Positions 26,297-34,943 are shown, counted from the stretch's first letter. The stretch is DNA of 64,000 nt from Pseudodesulfovibrio hydrargyri (GCF_001874525.1 NZ_LKAQ01000004.1:2075590-2139589); one strand, 5' to 3'. Numbers and translations: made by a program. The notes: generated from the sequence alone by a model not told the origin.

Positions 26297-27478
26297 CTAC
26301 ATTGCTGCTTCGTAGATGGCCATGACGTCCATGTCCTTGGGGCAGCGGGGGTTGGTCAGGCCGCAGGCGTCCTTCTGGGCGTTCTCGGTCATGATCTTGA
26401 TGTCCTTGATCTTGACATCCTTGCCGTAACGCTTGCCCAGCTCGACCAGGCCGGCGGGGATGCCGACGTCGGAGGAGAGCTGCTTGATGGCGTCGAGGCA
26501 CAGTTCGGCGGCGTCGCGCTTGCTCATGCCGGCGATGTTCTGGTCCATCATCTCGGCCATTTCGGCGAACCGCTCGACGCGGGCGATGAGGTTGAACTTC
26601 TCGACGTGGGGCAGGAGGATGGCGTTGCATTCGCCGTGCGGCAGGTCGTAGAAGCCGCCCAGCTGGTGGGCCATGGCGTGGACGTGGCCGAGGCTGGCGT
26701 TGTTGAAGGCCATGCCGGCCAGGTACTGGGCGTAGCACATGCCTTCGCGGGCCTCGATGTCGGAGCCGTTGGCCACGGCGCGGCGCAGGAACTTGAAGAT
26801 AAGGCGGATGGCCTTTTCGGCGCAGGCGTCGGTCATCGGGGTGGCGATGGTGGAAACATAGGCCTCCACGGCGTGGGTCAGGGCGTCCATGCCGGTGGCG
26901 GCGGTCAGCGCCGGGGGCATGCCCATCATCAGCAGCGGGTCGTCCAGGGCGATGCCCGGGGTGACACGCCAGTCGACGATGGCCATCTTCACCTTGCGGG
27001 AGGTGTCGGTGATGATGCAGAAGCGGGTCATCTCGGACGCGGTGCCGGCGGTGGTGTTCACGGCGACGTAGGGGGGCATGGGGTTGGTGGACTTGTCCAC
27101 GCCTTCGTAGTCGTGGATCTTGCCGCCGTTGGCCACGACCAGGCCGATGCCCTTGCCGCAGTCATGGGAGGAGCCGCCGCCCAGGGTGATCAGGGAGTCG
27201 CACTTGTTGTCCTTGTAGACCTTCACGCCGTCGTGGACGTTCTTGTCCGTGGGGTTGGGAATGGTCTCGTCGTACACCACGCAGCTCATCTTATGGCTCT
27301 TGAGCAGGTCGACGATCTGCTGGGTGATGCCGCAGGCGGTGATGCCTTTGTCAGTCACGAGCAGCGGTTTTTTGCTGCCCAGGGCCTTGATCTTGGCCGG
27401 GATCTCCTTGTGGGCGCCGATGCCGATAAGGGTCACGCTGGGAATGAAAAAGCCATTAACTTGTTCGGTAACTGCCAT
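26297..27478 (-). CDS. adh: Iron-containing alcohol dehydrogenase, 393 aa
   Basis: Group III Fe-dependent alcohol dehydrogenase. NAD-binding GGGSSHDCGKGIG lies near residue 97. The Fe ligands are in MDALTHAVEAY, HVHAMAHQLGGFYDLPHGECNA (Asp and three His) and nearby. The reaction is ethanol or short alcohol to aldehyde with NAD(H). In D. vulgaris the equivalent gene heads the hdrABC-flxABCD operon and is highly expressed on ethanol. The same order is seen here, with a sigma-54-type promoter upstream. ATG 27478 has AAGGA nine bases upstream. The aldehyde product could be a substrate of Mop (14153-16867). Confidence 0.96.
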   Translation of the reverse strand: MAVTEQVNGFFIPSVTLIGIGAHKEIPAKIKALGSKKPLLVTDKGITACGITQQIVDLLKSHKMSCVVYDETIPNPTDKNVHDGVKVYKDNKCDSLITLGGGSSHDCGKGIGLVVANGGKIHDYEGVDKSTNPMPPYVAVNTTAGTASEMTRFCIITDTSRKVKMAIVDWRVTPGIALDDPLLMMGMPPALTAATGMDALTHAVEAYVSTIATPMTDACAEKAIRLIFKFLRRAVANGSDIEAREGMCYAQYLAGMAFNNASLGHVHAMAHQLGGFYDLPHGECNAILLPHVEKFNLIARVERFAEMAEMMDQNIAGMSKRDAAELCLDAIKQLSSDVGIPAGLVELGKRYGKDVKIKDIKIMTENAQKDACGLTNPRCPKDMDVMAIYEAAM

Positions 27479-27556
27479 AATGTTCCGTCCTTGTGGTTGA
27501 GGGTGACTGAACTAGGGACAAGTGCCTGCCACATCGTTGTGACGTCATTCCCTTGA

Positions 27557-27571
27557 GCAAGGACCGGGCCA
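27557..27571 (-). promoter_or_regulatory. Sigma-54 (-24/-12) promoter for adh-hdr-flx
   Basis: On the minus strand TGGCCCG-GTCC-TTGC matches the RpoN consensus TGGCACG-N4-TTGC with the invariant GG and GC at the right spacing. A start site near 27545 would give a leader of about 67 bases before adh. Confidence 0.75.
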
Positions 27572-27650
27572 TTCAAGTTATAATCATTATAATAGTACGT
27601 TAGGTAGATTCTCCCAAATGGGCCTTTGTGACCCTTCTGCCTTCATTTTT

Positions 27651-27758
27651 GGGTCAGCGTGACCCCGGGAGGTGGGGGAGGGCGGTCAAATCCTGCTATT
27701 TTGACAGGTTACAGTGTGTATCCTTTTGACACACGAAAACAGGCCGAATGGGTCAAAA
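27651..27758. promoter_or_regulatory. Upstream activator sites for the adh promoter (candidates)
   Basis: Perfect palindrome GGGTCA-GCG-TGACCC at 27651-27665. Inverted pair GGTCAAAT (27684-27691) / TTTTGACA (27699-27706). A second pair is TTTTGACA (27724-27731) / GGTCAAAA (27751-27758). The two TTTTGACA copies are 25 bp apart. Which of these the NtrC-type regulator binds cannot be told from sequence. Confidence 0.5.
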
Positions 27759-27781
27759 TATCAGGGCACGAGCGCATATAA

Positions 27782-27806
27782 AAAAACCGTTATGATAACG
27801 GTTTTT
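27782..27806. terminator. Bidirectional-type terminator downstream of the sigma-54 regulator
   Basis: AAAAACCGTTA (27782-27792) and TAACGGTTTTT (27796-27806) form a perfect 11-bp stem with a 3-nt loop, with T-runs on both strands. It ends the leftward regulator transcript, 36 bases beyond its stop codon. Confidence 0.85.
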
Positions 27807-27841
27807 CGGATCTGTGCATAGTATAATGTGAGGGAAGGGGG

Positions 27842-29185
27842 CTACCCCAGTCCGAACTTCTCGATCTTCCGGTATAGGGTCTTCCTGCCGATGCCCAGGG
27901 CCCTGGCCGCCTGGAGTCGGTTGCCGTCGTAGAACTGCAGGGCGCGCTGGATGTGCTGGCGCTCCAGCTCCTCCAGGGAGAAGACGGTGCCCTCGCCCTG
28001 GTCGGCCACGTGCTCGACCAGTTCCCGGGGCAGGGCCTGGATGGTGATCACACCGCCTTCGGCCAGGATGATGCTCCGCTCGAGCACGTTGCGCAGCTCG
28101 CGGATGTTGCCGGGCCAGTCGTACTGCGTCAGGCACTGCACGGCCTTGTCGGTGATGGTCAGCCGCTCCCGGCGCATGGCGATGCTCATGCGGCCGAGGA
28201 AGTGCTCCACCAGCAGCGGGATGTCCTCCTTGCGCTGGCAAAGGGGCGGGACCGGGATGTTGAAGACGTTGATGCGGTGGTACAGGGCCTCGTTGAACCG
28301 CCCGGCCTCGACCTCCTCGGCCAGGTTGCGGCTGGTGGCGAACAGGAAGCGGATGTCCACGTGGCGCTCGTTCTTCTCGCCCATGCGGCGGTACATCTTG
28401 GCCTCGAGCACCCGGAGCAGCCCGCCCTGGACCTCCAGGGGCAGCTCGCCGATCTCGTCCAGGAAAAGGGTGCCGGTATCGGCGTAGGTCATCAGGCCGT
28501 CGCGGTTTTCCGTGGCCCCGGTGAAGGAGCCGCGCGTGTGCCCGAACAGTTCGCTGCGCATCAGCTCCTTCTGCAGGGTGGCGCAGTTCTTGACGATGAA
28601 CGGCCGCTCGCTGCGTTCGCTGTGCTCCTGGATGGTGTGGGCCACCACGTCCTTGCCCACTCCGCTTTCGCCGGTGATGAGCACGGCCACGTCGGTGGGG
28701 GCGACCCTGCCGATGAGGTATTTTATCTGTTTGATGGGCGCGGAGTTGCCCACCAGCTTGGAGGCGGGCAGGGTCTGCTTGGAATGGCGGAAGCTGCGGT
28801 TCTCGCGCTGCAGGCAGACCCGCTGGTAGGCCCGCTCGATGACCATCTCCACCCGGTCGAGGTGAAAGGGCTTGGTCACGTAGTCGTAGGCCCCGATGCG
28901 CATGGCCTCGACCGCGTTGTCGATGTTGCCGTGGCCGGTGATCAGGATGACCTCGATGTCCGGGTAGGCGGTCTTGAACTTGACGAGCATGTCCAGGCCG
29001 TCGCCGTCCGGCAGGCGGATGTCCGAGACCACCACGTCGTAGTGGCCCTTGGCGAATTTCTCCAGCCCGATGGTGGCCGAGGGAGCCGTGTCCACGGTCC
29101 GCTCCTCGGTGCTCAGTTCGTGCTGGAGCAGACGGAGGATGGATTCCTCGTCGTCGATGACCAGGACCTTGTAGCCGTTAGCCAT
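27842..29185 (-). CDS. NtrC-family sigma-54-dependent response regulator, 447 aa
   Basis: Receiver domain at residues 1-120 with the phosphorylatable Asp in VVVSDIRLPDGDGL. An AAA+ domain (about 140-380) has Walker A GESGVGKD, the sigma-54-contact loop as GSFTGA in place of the usual GAFTGA, and Walker B GTLFLDEIGELP. A Fis-type helix-turn-helix ends the protein (NRLQAARALGIGRKTLYRKI). Its gene overlaps that of the PAS kinase by 8 bp, so the two form a two-component pair. Its position next to the -24/-12 promoter of adh makes that operon its likely target, as for the equivalent D. vulgaris locus. Confidence 0.93.
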   Translation of the reverse strand: MANGYKVLVIDDEESILRLLQHELSTEERTVDTAPSATIGLEKFAKGHYDVVVSDIRLPDGDGLDMLVKFKTAYPDIEVILITGHGNIDNAVEAMRIGAYDYVTKPFHLDRVEMVIERAYQRVCLQRENRSFRHSKQTLPASKLVGNSAPIKQIKYLIGRVAPTDVAVLITGESGVGKDVVAHTIQEHSERSERPFIVKNCATLQKELMRSELFGHTRGSFTGATENRDGLMTYADTGTLFLDEIGELPLEVQGGLLRVLEAKMYRRMGEKNERHVDIRFLFATSRNLAEEVEAGRFNEALYHRINVFNIPVPPLCQRKEDIPLLVEHFLGRMSIAMRRERLTITDKAVQCLTQYDWPGNIRELRNVLERSIILAEGGVITIQALPRELVEHVADQGEGTVFSLEELERQHIQRALQFYDGNRLQAARALGIGRKTLYRKIEKFGLG

Positions 29186-30386
29186 GGCGGCCTCGTTTGC
29201 CGATGGGCAGGGTGACCGAGAAACATGTGCCGGTGCCGAGCTCGCTGTTGACCGTGATCTCCCCGCCGTGGTCCTGGACGATGTGGTAGCAGGTGGCCAG
29301 GCCGATGCCGATGCCCTTGCCCACGGGCTTGGTGGTGAAGAACGGTTCGAAGAGCTTGTCCAGGTTCTTTTCCGGGATGCCGCAGCCGGTGTCGCTGACG
29401 GCCATGCGCACGCCGCCCTCGTGGAGACAGGTGGACACGCACAGTTCCCCCTCCTCGCCGATGGCGTCCACCGCGTTGGTCAGCAGGTTCAGGGCGACCT
29501 GCTTGAGCTGCGCCTCGTCGCCGTAGATCATGGGCAGGGTCTCGGCCAGGGACATGGAGACCTTGAGCTTCGGGTGGTTTTTGAAATGGTGCTGCAGGAT
29601 GCGGATGGTGTCCTTGACCACGCGGTTGACGCTGACCTGGGTGAAGTCGGCCACCATGGGGCGGCTGAAGGTCAGCAGGGTCTGGACTATCTTCTGGCAG
29701 CGCGAACACTCCTTGAGGATGGTGTCCGTGTATTCCTTGAAATCCTCGTAGAGCTCGTCGTCCACGACGTTTTCCAGCCGGGGGAGGCGGCGCTTGAGCC
29801 CCTCGGCGAAACCGGCCACCGCGGCCAGCGGATTGTTGACCTCGTGGGCCACGCCCGCGGCCAGCATGCCGGTGGTGGCCATCTTCTCGGCCTGATAGAA
29901 CTTGGCCTGGTATTCCTTTTCCATGGTCACGTCCCGCTTGAAGATCAGCACCCTGTGCTGGGGCAGGTGGGGATTCTTCAGGGGGGCCGCGACCATCTGG
30001 AACTGGCGGTTGCGCCCGCCGATGCGGAAGATGGCCGTCTCCCGGCAGACCGTGTCCGTGCTCAGGGACCGGAAGGCCGGGCATTCGTGGCACGGGTAGT
30101 TGGTGTGCCGGAAGACCTCGTAGCAGTACCGGCCGATGGGGTTGATGCCCGGAAAGAGCTCCAGGAAGACATGGTTGACCGAGATGATCTCCAGGTTCTC
30201 GGAGAGGACCATCATGACGTCGGTGATGCCTTCGAGGATGGCCGCGATCTCGAGGCGCTGGTCCTCGGACTCCCGGTGGCTGGCGGTCAGCTTCTCGATG
30301 CTCTGGCGCAGTTCCTGGAAAAAGTTGAGCTTGCTGTGCTCAATGCCCATGAGGTCTTCGAGTGTGGTCTTCGCGGTGCTCACCAT
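29178..30386 (-). CDS. PAS-domain sensor histidine kinase partner of the NtrC-type regulator, 402 aa
   Basis: An N-terminal coiled coil (residues 1-45) is followed by a PAS domain (about 50-165) that contains the cysteine motif YPCHECPAF. The NtrB-like dimerisation domain has phosphoacceptor His in [18 protein letters not shown], and the HATPase follows with [18 protein letters not shown] and [14 protein letters not shown]. There is no membrane segment, so the signal is cytoplasmic; the CxxC in the PAS domain may sense redox state, which is inference. The start ATG 30386 overlaps the stop of the upstream alcohol dehydrogenase gene, giving a translationally coupled adh2-kinase-regulator operon. 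Confidence 0.9.
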   Translation of the reverse strand: MVSTAKTTLEDLMGIEHSKLNFFQELRQSIEKLTASHRESEDQRLEIAAILEGITDVMMVLSENLEIISVNHVFLELFPGINPIGRYCYEVFRHTNYPCHECPAFRSLSTDTVCRETAIFRIGGRNRQFQMVAAPLKNPHLPQHRVLIFKRDVTMEKEYQAKFYQAEKMATTGMLAAGVAHEVNNPLAAVAGFAEGLKRRLPRLENVVDDELYEDFKEYTDTILKECSRCQKIVQTLLTFSRPMVADFTQVSVNRVVKDTIRILQHHFKNHPKLKVSMSLAETLPMIYGDEAQLKQVALNLLTNAVDAIGEEGELCVSTCLHEGGVRMAVSDTGCGIPEKNLDKLFEPFFTTKPVGKGIGIGLATCYHIVQDHGGEITVNSELGTGTCFSVTLPIGKRGRHG

Positions 30387-31522
30387 GCGGCCTCGCATAT
30401 GCTCATCAGGTCCTTGCAGGTCGCCTCCCGGGGGTTGGTCAGGGTGCAGGCGTCGGGCAGGGCCTTGTGGCAGAGCAGTTCCAGTTCGCTGTCGTCGGGC
30501 AGGATGTCGTTCAGGCGGCAGGTGGCCCCCAGGTCCAGGAACAGCTGTTCCAGGTACTCGATGCCCTTCATGGCCTGCTTTTCCTCGGACCGGCACTGCA
30601 CGCCGGTTATCTGGAAGCCCACGCGGGCCAGCTTCTTGGGCCGGGACATGAGGTTGAAGCGCATGACCGAGGGGAGCAGCACGGGGTGGACCATGCCGTG
30701 CAGGACGTCGAACCGCCCGCCGATGGAGTGGGCCAGGGAGTGGGCGATGCCCAGGCCCGCGTTGCTGAAGGCCATGCCCGCGGCCGTGCTGGCGATGCTC
30801 AGGTTCTTGAGCGCCTCCGGGGACTTGGAGTCCACCGCCTCGCGGACGTTTTCCATGAACAGCTGGATGGCCTGCATGGACTGGGGCTCGGTGAACGGCG
30901 AGGCCATCCGGGAGACGTAGGACTCCACGGCGTGGGCCAGGGCGTCCACGGCAGACGCGGCGATCAGTTCCCGACTCTTGGTCATCAGGATCATGGGGTC
31001 GATGATGGACAGGTTGGGCACCAGCGAACGGCTGATGATGGACATCTTCACCTGGCGCTCCACGTCGGTGATGATGCAGAACTGGGAGACGTCCGACCCG
31101 CTGCCCGCAGTGGAGGGAATGAAGATCATGGGCGGCAGGGGGCGCATGATCTTGTTGGCGCCCTCGTAGTCCCTGATCCGCCCGCCGTTGCCCACGATGG
31201 TGGAGATGCCCTTGGCAGCGTCGATGGGGCTGCCCCCGCCGATGCCGACGATGACGTCCGCGCCGTTCTCCACGTACAGTTCGGCCCCCTTGTGGACCTG
31301 CACGTCGCGGGGATTGGAACTGACCTCGTTGAAATAGACGCACTCGATGGAGTCCTTGCGCAGGAGATCCATGACGACCTCGACCCAGCCCGCCCGTTCG
31401 ACACCGGGGTCGCTGACCAGCAGGACGCGCTTGGCCCCCAGGCGCCGGGCGCAGGGCGCAAGGTACTTTATGCTGCCGTTGCCGAAGATGACTTCCGGAA
31501 TGGCGAATTTTGTGATGAGCAT
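30380..31522 (-). CDS. Second iron-containing alcohol dehydrogenase, 380 aa
   Basis: Group III Fe-alcohol dehydrogenase: GIGGGSPIDAAKGI binds NAD, and VDALAHAVESY plus GIAHSLAHSIGGRFDVLHGMVH supply the Asp and His iron ligands. It is only moderately similar to the adh at 26297-27478 (different N-terminus and substrate-pocket residues), so it is not a recent duplicate. It heads an operon with the kinase and sigma-54 regulator and overlaps the kinase start. Its product or flux could be part of what the kinase senses. GGAGATGTC precedes ATG 31522. Confidence 0.93.
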   Translation of the reverse strand: MLITKFAIPEVIFGNGSIKYLAPCARRLGAKRVLLVSDPGVERAGWVEVVMDLLRKDSIECVYFNEVSSNPRDVQVHKGAELYVENGADVIVGIGGGSPIDAAKGISTIVGNGGRIRDYEGANKIMRPLPPMIFIPSTAGSGSDVSQFCIITDVERQVKMSIISRSLVPNLSIIDPMILMTKSRELIAASAVDALAHAVESYVSRMASPFTEPQSMQAIQLFMENVREAVDSKSPEALKNLSIASTAAGMAFSNAGLGIAHSLAHSIGGRFDVLHGMVHPVLLPSVMRFNLMSRPKKLARVGFQITGVQCRSEEKQAMKGIEYLEQLFLDLGATCRLNDILPDDSELELLCHKALPDACTLTNPREATCKDLMSICEAAW

Positions 31523-32012
31523 GACATCTCCGCACGTAATTGTAGTGTGCTCAAGCGTACTCAGTTTCCTCTAATTTAGGCAAGCCCTTTGCCGAGGTTC
31601 TCATTTTTGCACCAGCCACGCGGCCCGGCCCGCGCGGCGCAATGGTGAGCTCCCGGGAAATCGGTCGGTTGCGTCCCTTTTTTCGCCACGCCCCGCTTCG
31701 GGCGGCTCGGCGGGCGGGCCGATGCGGCTGAGTGATTGTGCCCATGCATAGAAAAGAGATTTCTTTTTGTGATGATTATTCTTTTGATGAGTATGGTGTA
31801 TGGACGAAACCGGGATGGGTGTCGAGCCTGACGCCATCCCGGGTATCGATGGCAGGCATGGCGGATTCTCTCCCCTGCGGCAAACGGCGCTTCCCGGGCG
31901 GGAAGGGCCGGGAGAGAGGATCTCCTATATAATATCAAACCGGACCGATTGCGGGCACACTGGTCCTCAAACGGACAACCGCAATGCTATACCGTTAGGG
32001 AAGGAGGCAAGT
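31523..32012. other. Long divergent intergenic region without a recognisable gene
   Basis: These 490 bases separate the leftward alcohol dehydrogenase from the rightward molybdoenzyme. Short frames exist but none has a ribosome binding site plus a protein-like sequence. An AT-rich patch occurs at about 31740-31800. A good -10 hexamer TATAAT lies at 31928-31933 (no clear -35), which could start the molybdoenzyme transcript with a leader of about 70 bases. CTTCCC-GGGC-GGGAAG (31890-31905) is a small inverted repeat. No -24/-12 element was found on either strand. Confidence 0.4.
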
Positions 32013-34151
32013 ATGGCGAAGGCAACGATTACCCGATCCTCGTGCAGGGGCTGTCACGGCGTCTGCCAACTTCTCGTCCACCAGGACGAGACCGGCCGGA
32101 TCGTCAAGATCACCGGCGACAAGGACAGCCCGACCAGCCAGGGGTTCATCTGCCCCAAGGGCGCGCGGGCGGCCGACACCCTGTACCATCCGGACCGGAT
32201 CACCCGGCCGATGCTGCGCGAAAAGGGGCGCGGCGAGGCGGCGTGGCGGGCCATAGAATGGGACGAGGCCCTGGACCTGATGGAGAGCCATTTCAAGCGG
32301 ATCATCGACGAGCACGGTCCGGAATACATCGCCATCGCGCAGGGCACAGGGCGGCCCTACACGGAGTTCACGCCGCGCTTCTGCAACGCGCTCGGCTCCC
32401 CGAACCACGTTTCGCCCGCGCACAACTGCTACGTGCCCCGGAACATCTGCGCCGGAATGACCATGGGCTGGTTCCCCCAGCCGGACATCTACGGCCGTTC
32501 CGGGACCATGCCGCGCTGCGTCATGGTCTTCGGCAGCAACATCATGGAGTCCGGGGGCGAGGGCGGCTATTGCGGCAAGATGGTCACCAAGGCCCTGGAC
32601 CAGGCGGACAAGACCATCATCATCGACCCCCGGCGGATCAAGGCCTGCGAGGGCAGCGACTACCACCTGGCGCTTCGGCCCGGTTCGGAGTGCGCGCTCA
32701 TGCTCGGCATGCTCCACGCGGTCATCGTCAACGAGGCCTACGACAAGGACTTCGTCGAGAATCACTGCTTCGGCTTCGATAAGCTGCAGGCCCATATCCA
32801 GCCGTTCACGACCCGGTGGGCGCAGGAGATCACCGGCGTACCCGCCGAAATGATCGAGGAGGCGGCCCTGACCTTTGCCCGGACCGGGCCCTCGGCGCTG
32901 ATCTGGGGCAACGGCATCGACGAGAGCGTGTCCGCGTTCCAGACCGCCCGGGCCGTGTACCTGCTGCTGGCCCTGTGCGGCAGCATCGACGCGCCCGGCG
33001 GCATGGTCCGCTGGGTGCCGCCCGCGAACCTGCGGCCCAAGTCCCACATGGTGGACCACTCGGTCCAGGGCGCGCAGTTCCTCTCCCCGGAGCAGCAGAA
33101 GAAGTGCATCAGCCCGTTCCCGCTCTGCCCCGGGGCGCATCCGCCGACCTTCTGGCAGGCCTGCGTGGACGGCAAGCCCTACAAGCCCAAGGCCATCTGG
33201 CTGATCGGCACCAACCCGATCATGACCCACACCCGGGGCGACGTGGTCCAGAGGGCCCTGCGCGACCACATGGAGTTCGTGGTCACGTCCGACTTCTTCA
33301 TGACGCCCACGGCCGCCGTGTCCGACCTGGTCCTCCCGGCCGCCCACTGGCTCGAGCAGGAGGACGTGGTCTACTTCCACAAGATCTGGTGCGTGCTGTC
33401 GCGCAAGAAGCTGGCCCAGGTCGGCGAGACGCGCGACGACCGGGCGGTGATGCTCGAGATGGCCCACAGGCTGGGCCTTGACGAGGCCTTCCCCTGGAAG
33501 GACTGGGACGACTACCTGAAGTGGATCCTCGAGCCGTCGGGCATGACCTTCGAGGAGTTCGCCGAAAAGGACATCCTGTTCGGCGACATGGGATACCGGA
33601 AGTATGAAAAGGAAGGGTTCAAGACCCCCAGCGGCAAGTTCGAACTCTACTCCAACGTCATGGAGCACATGGGGCTGGATCCCCTGCCCGTGTACACGGA
33701 GCCGCCCCTGTCCCCGGTCTCCACGCCGGAACTGCTGGACGAGTATCCCTTCATCCTCATGACCGGCTGCAAGATCAAGGGGTTCTTCCACTCCGAAGGG
33801 CGCAACATCCCGGCTCTGCGCAAGCTCCACCCCGACCCGATGGTGGACATGCACCCCGAGGACGCCGCGGCGCTCGGCCTCGAGGCCGGGCAGATGGTCG
33901 AGGTGGCCACTCCGTACGGCAGACAGCGGTTCAAGCTGCACCCCGACGACCGCCTGCAACGGGGCGTGGTCCATGCCGAGCACGCCTGGTGGTTCCCGGA
34001 GCGGGAAGAACCCGACTTCGACTGCTTCACCAGCAACGCCAACCTGCTCTTCGGCAACGAGCACTTCGACCCCATCTCCGGGGCCCAACCCCTGAAGTGC
34101 CTGCTCTGCGCGGTGCAGCCGCTGTCGGACGCGGTGGAGAGCGCGGCCTGA
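32013..34151 (+). CDS. Acetylene-hydratase-like molybdopterin (Mo/W-bisMGD) oxidoreductase, 712 aa
   Basis: DMSO reductase superfamily, same size and layout as the protein at 536-2716. The [4Fe-4S] ligands are C11, C14, C18 and C47. The presumed Mo/W ligand is C139 in SPAHNCYVPRNICAG, followed by the bis-MGD core (IIIDPRRIKACEGSDYHL) and the C-terminal MGD-binding domain (YPFILMTGCKIKGFFHSEGR). There is no Tat signal or partner subunit, so it is a soluble cytoplasmic enzyme. The residue after the second cluster Cys is His15, as in the paralogue, where acetylene hydratase has its catalytic Asp (from memory). ATG 32013 has AAGGAGG upstream, so longer upstream extensions are rejected. The reaction is unknown; alcohol/aldehyde or aromatic substrates are possible from context but unproven. 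Confidence 0.87.
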   Translation: MAKATITRSSCRGCHGVCQLLVHQDETGRIVKITGDKDSPTSQGFICPKGARAADTLYHPDRITRPMLREKGRGEAAWRAIEWDEALDLMESHFKRIIDEHGPEYIAIAQGTGRPYTEFTPRFCNALGSPNHVSPAHNCYVPRNICAGMTMGWFPQPDIYGRSGTMPRCVMVFGSNIMESGGEGGYCGKMVTKALDQADKTIIIDPRRIKACEGSDYHLALRPGSECALMLGMLHAVIVNEAYDKDFVENHCFGFDKLQAHIQPFTTRWAQEITGVPAEMIEEAALTFARTGPSALIWGNGIDESVSAFQTARAVYLLLALCGSIDAPGGMVRWVPPANLRPKSHMVDHSVQGAQFLSPEQQKKCISPFPLCPGAHPPTFWQACVDGKPYKPKAIWLIGTNPIMTHTRGDVVQRALRDHMEFVVTSDFFMTPTAAVSDLVLPAAHWLEQEDVVYFHKIWCVLSRKKLAQVGETRDDRAVMLEMAHRLGLDEAFPWKDWDDYLKWILEPSGMTFEEFAEKDILFGDMGYRKYEKEGFKTPSGKFELYSNVMEHMGLDPLPVYTEPPLSPVSTPELLDEYPFILMTGCKIKGFFHSEGRNIPALRKLHPDPMVDMHPEDAAALGLEAGQMVEVATPYGRQRFKLHPDDRLQRGVVHAEHAWWFPEREEPDFDCFTSNANLLFGNEHFDPISGAQPLKCLLCAVQPLSDAVESAA

Positions 34152-34174
34152 CGACGGGACAAAGGACGAAACAC

Positions 34175-34207
34175 GGCCCGGCCGGCTTCCAGAGTCGGCC
34201 GGGCCTT
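34175..34207 (+). terminator. Terminator hairpin after the second molybdoenzyme gene
   Basis: GGCCCGGCCG (34175-34184) pairs perfectly with CGGCCGGGCC (34196-34205) across an 11-nt loop, followed by TT. It lies 23 bases past the stop. The T-run is short, so efficiency may be moderate. Confidence 0.65.
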
Positions 34208-34280
34208 CGATGAACCCGGGGGAACGGATTTTCCGGCCAAGGCAGTGAAGAAGAGGCGGCATGCCACCTGTCGCCAAATC

Positions 34281-34318
34281 TTAATCAGGTGATTGACAGC
34301 CGTTAATCGAATGATTAA
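34281..34318. promoter_or_regulatory. Two operator sites upstream of the tetR gene
   Basis: TTAATCAGGTGATTGA (34281-34296) and the perfect palindrome TTAATC-GAAT-GATTAA (34303-34318). The first is 15/16 identical to the site before the efflux operon at 34924, which points to one regulator binding all three. Confidence 0.75.
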
Positions 34319-34327
34319 AAATAGGGT

Positions 34328-34906
34328 ATGACAAAACGGGAAAGCATATTGAAGGCGGCGGCCAAGCTCTTTGCCGACTACTCCTACGACATGGTCGGCA
34401 TTCGGGACATAGCCAGGGAAGCGGACGTCAACAGCGCGATGATCTCATACTATTTTGGTGGGAAGAGCGGGCTGCACAGGGAGATTTTCGCCCGGTTCGT
34501 CCAGGTCGTGCTCGCCGTCGCCCGGGTGCACCTGGAGCGCGCCGCCGACAGCCTTGATCTTTGCAACGGCACGTGCCGGGCCCTTCTGGACGTGGCCCGC
34601 AAGAACCGCGAGGTATTTCTGGTCGGGCTGCGTTCGATGAACAGGGACCTCGAGTGGCTCAAGGACGACCAGGAGTGGCTCAGGGAGAAGAGCGACGAGT
34701 ATTTCGCCGGATTTCTCGCCAGGACCGGGCGCAGGGAAAAGATGCCCCAGACGCAGCGGCTCATATTCGACGGGGTCATGGGGATGCTCTTCTCCGACTA
34801 CCTCCTCGGCGGCGGCGACAATATTAATGATGATGAATCATTGGATAAGTATGCGGAAACCATAACGCAGATACTGAGCTACGGACTGCCCTCGCTGGTG
34901 GAGTAA
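34328..34906 (+). CDS. TetR-family repressor of the RND efflux operon, 192 aa
   Basis: N-terminal helix-turn-helix (IRDIAREADVNSAMISYYFGGK, here cited in parts: IRDIAREADVNS and AMISYYFGGK) in residues 1-60, then a helical ligand-binding domain that resembles the CecR/YbiH-type C-terminal region. It is the first gene before a periplasmic adaptor and RND pump in the same direction, with matching palindromes in front of both itself and the pump genes. A local repressor that responds to a pumped compound is the natural inference. ATG 34328 is preceded by the AT-rich operator; only a weak GGGT precedes the start. Confidence 0.9.
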   Translation: MTKRESILKAAAKLFADYSYDMVGIRDIAREADVNSAMISYYFGGKSGLHREIFARFVQVVLAVARVHLERAADSLDLCNGTCRALLDVARKNREVFLVGLRSMNRDLEWLKDDQEWLREKSDEYFAGFLARTGRREKMPQTQRLIFDGVMGMLFSDYLLGGGDNINDDESLDKYAETITQILSYGLPSLVE

Positions 34907-34923
34907 TTTTTTTTTGGCCTGTA

Positions 34924-34943
34924 TTAATCAAGTGATTGATTAA
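34924..34943. promoter_or_regulatory. TetR operator in front of the RND efflux genes
   Basis: TTAATCAAGTGATTGATTAA: 7-bp perfect inverted arms around a 6-bp centre. It matches the site upstream of tetR and ends 20 bases before the adaptor start codon, so a bound repressor would cover the promoter. Confidence 0.78.

Larger units (their letters stand above)
27479..27841. promoter_or_regulatory. Regulatory region between adh and its sigma-54 activator gene
   Basis: No gene is present in these 363 bases. From the adh side outward it holds a -24/-12 promoter (27557-27571), a GGGTCA-GCG-TGACCC palindrome (27651-27665), and paired TTTTGAC/GTCAAAA elements (27684-27758). The terminator of the regulator gene (27782-27806) lies at the far end. 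The order promoter, then upstream sites 80-190 bp away, then an NtrC-type regulator gene is typical of sigma-54 control. Confidence 0.7.

Noticed and set aside
27520..27535. TGGCAGGCACTTGTCC on the minus strand as an alternative RpoN promoter for adh
   Set aside because: The -12 GC is missing (TC), and a much better match lies at 27557-27571.
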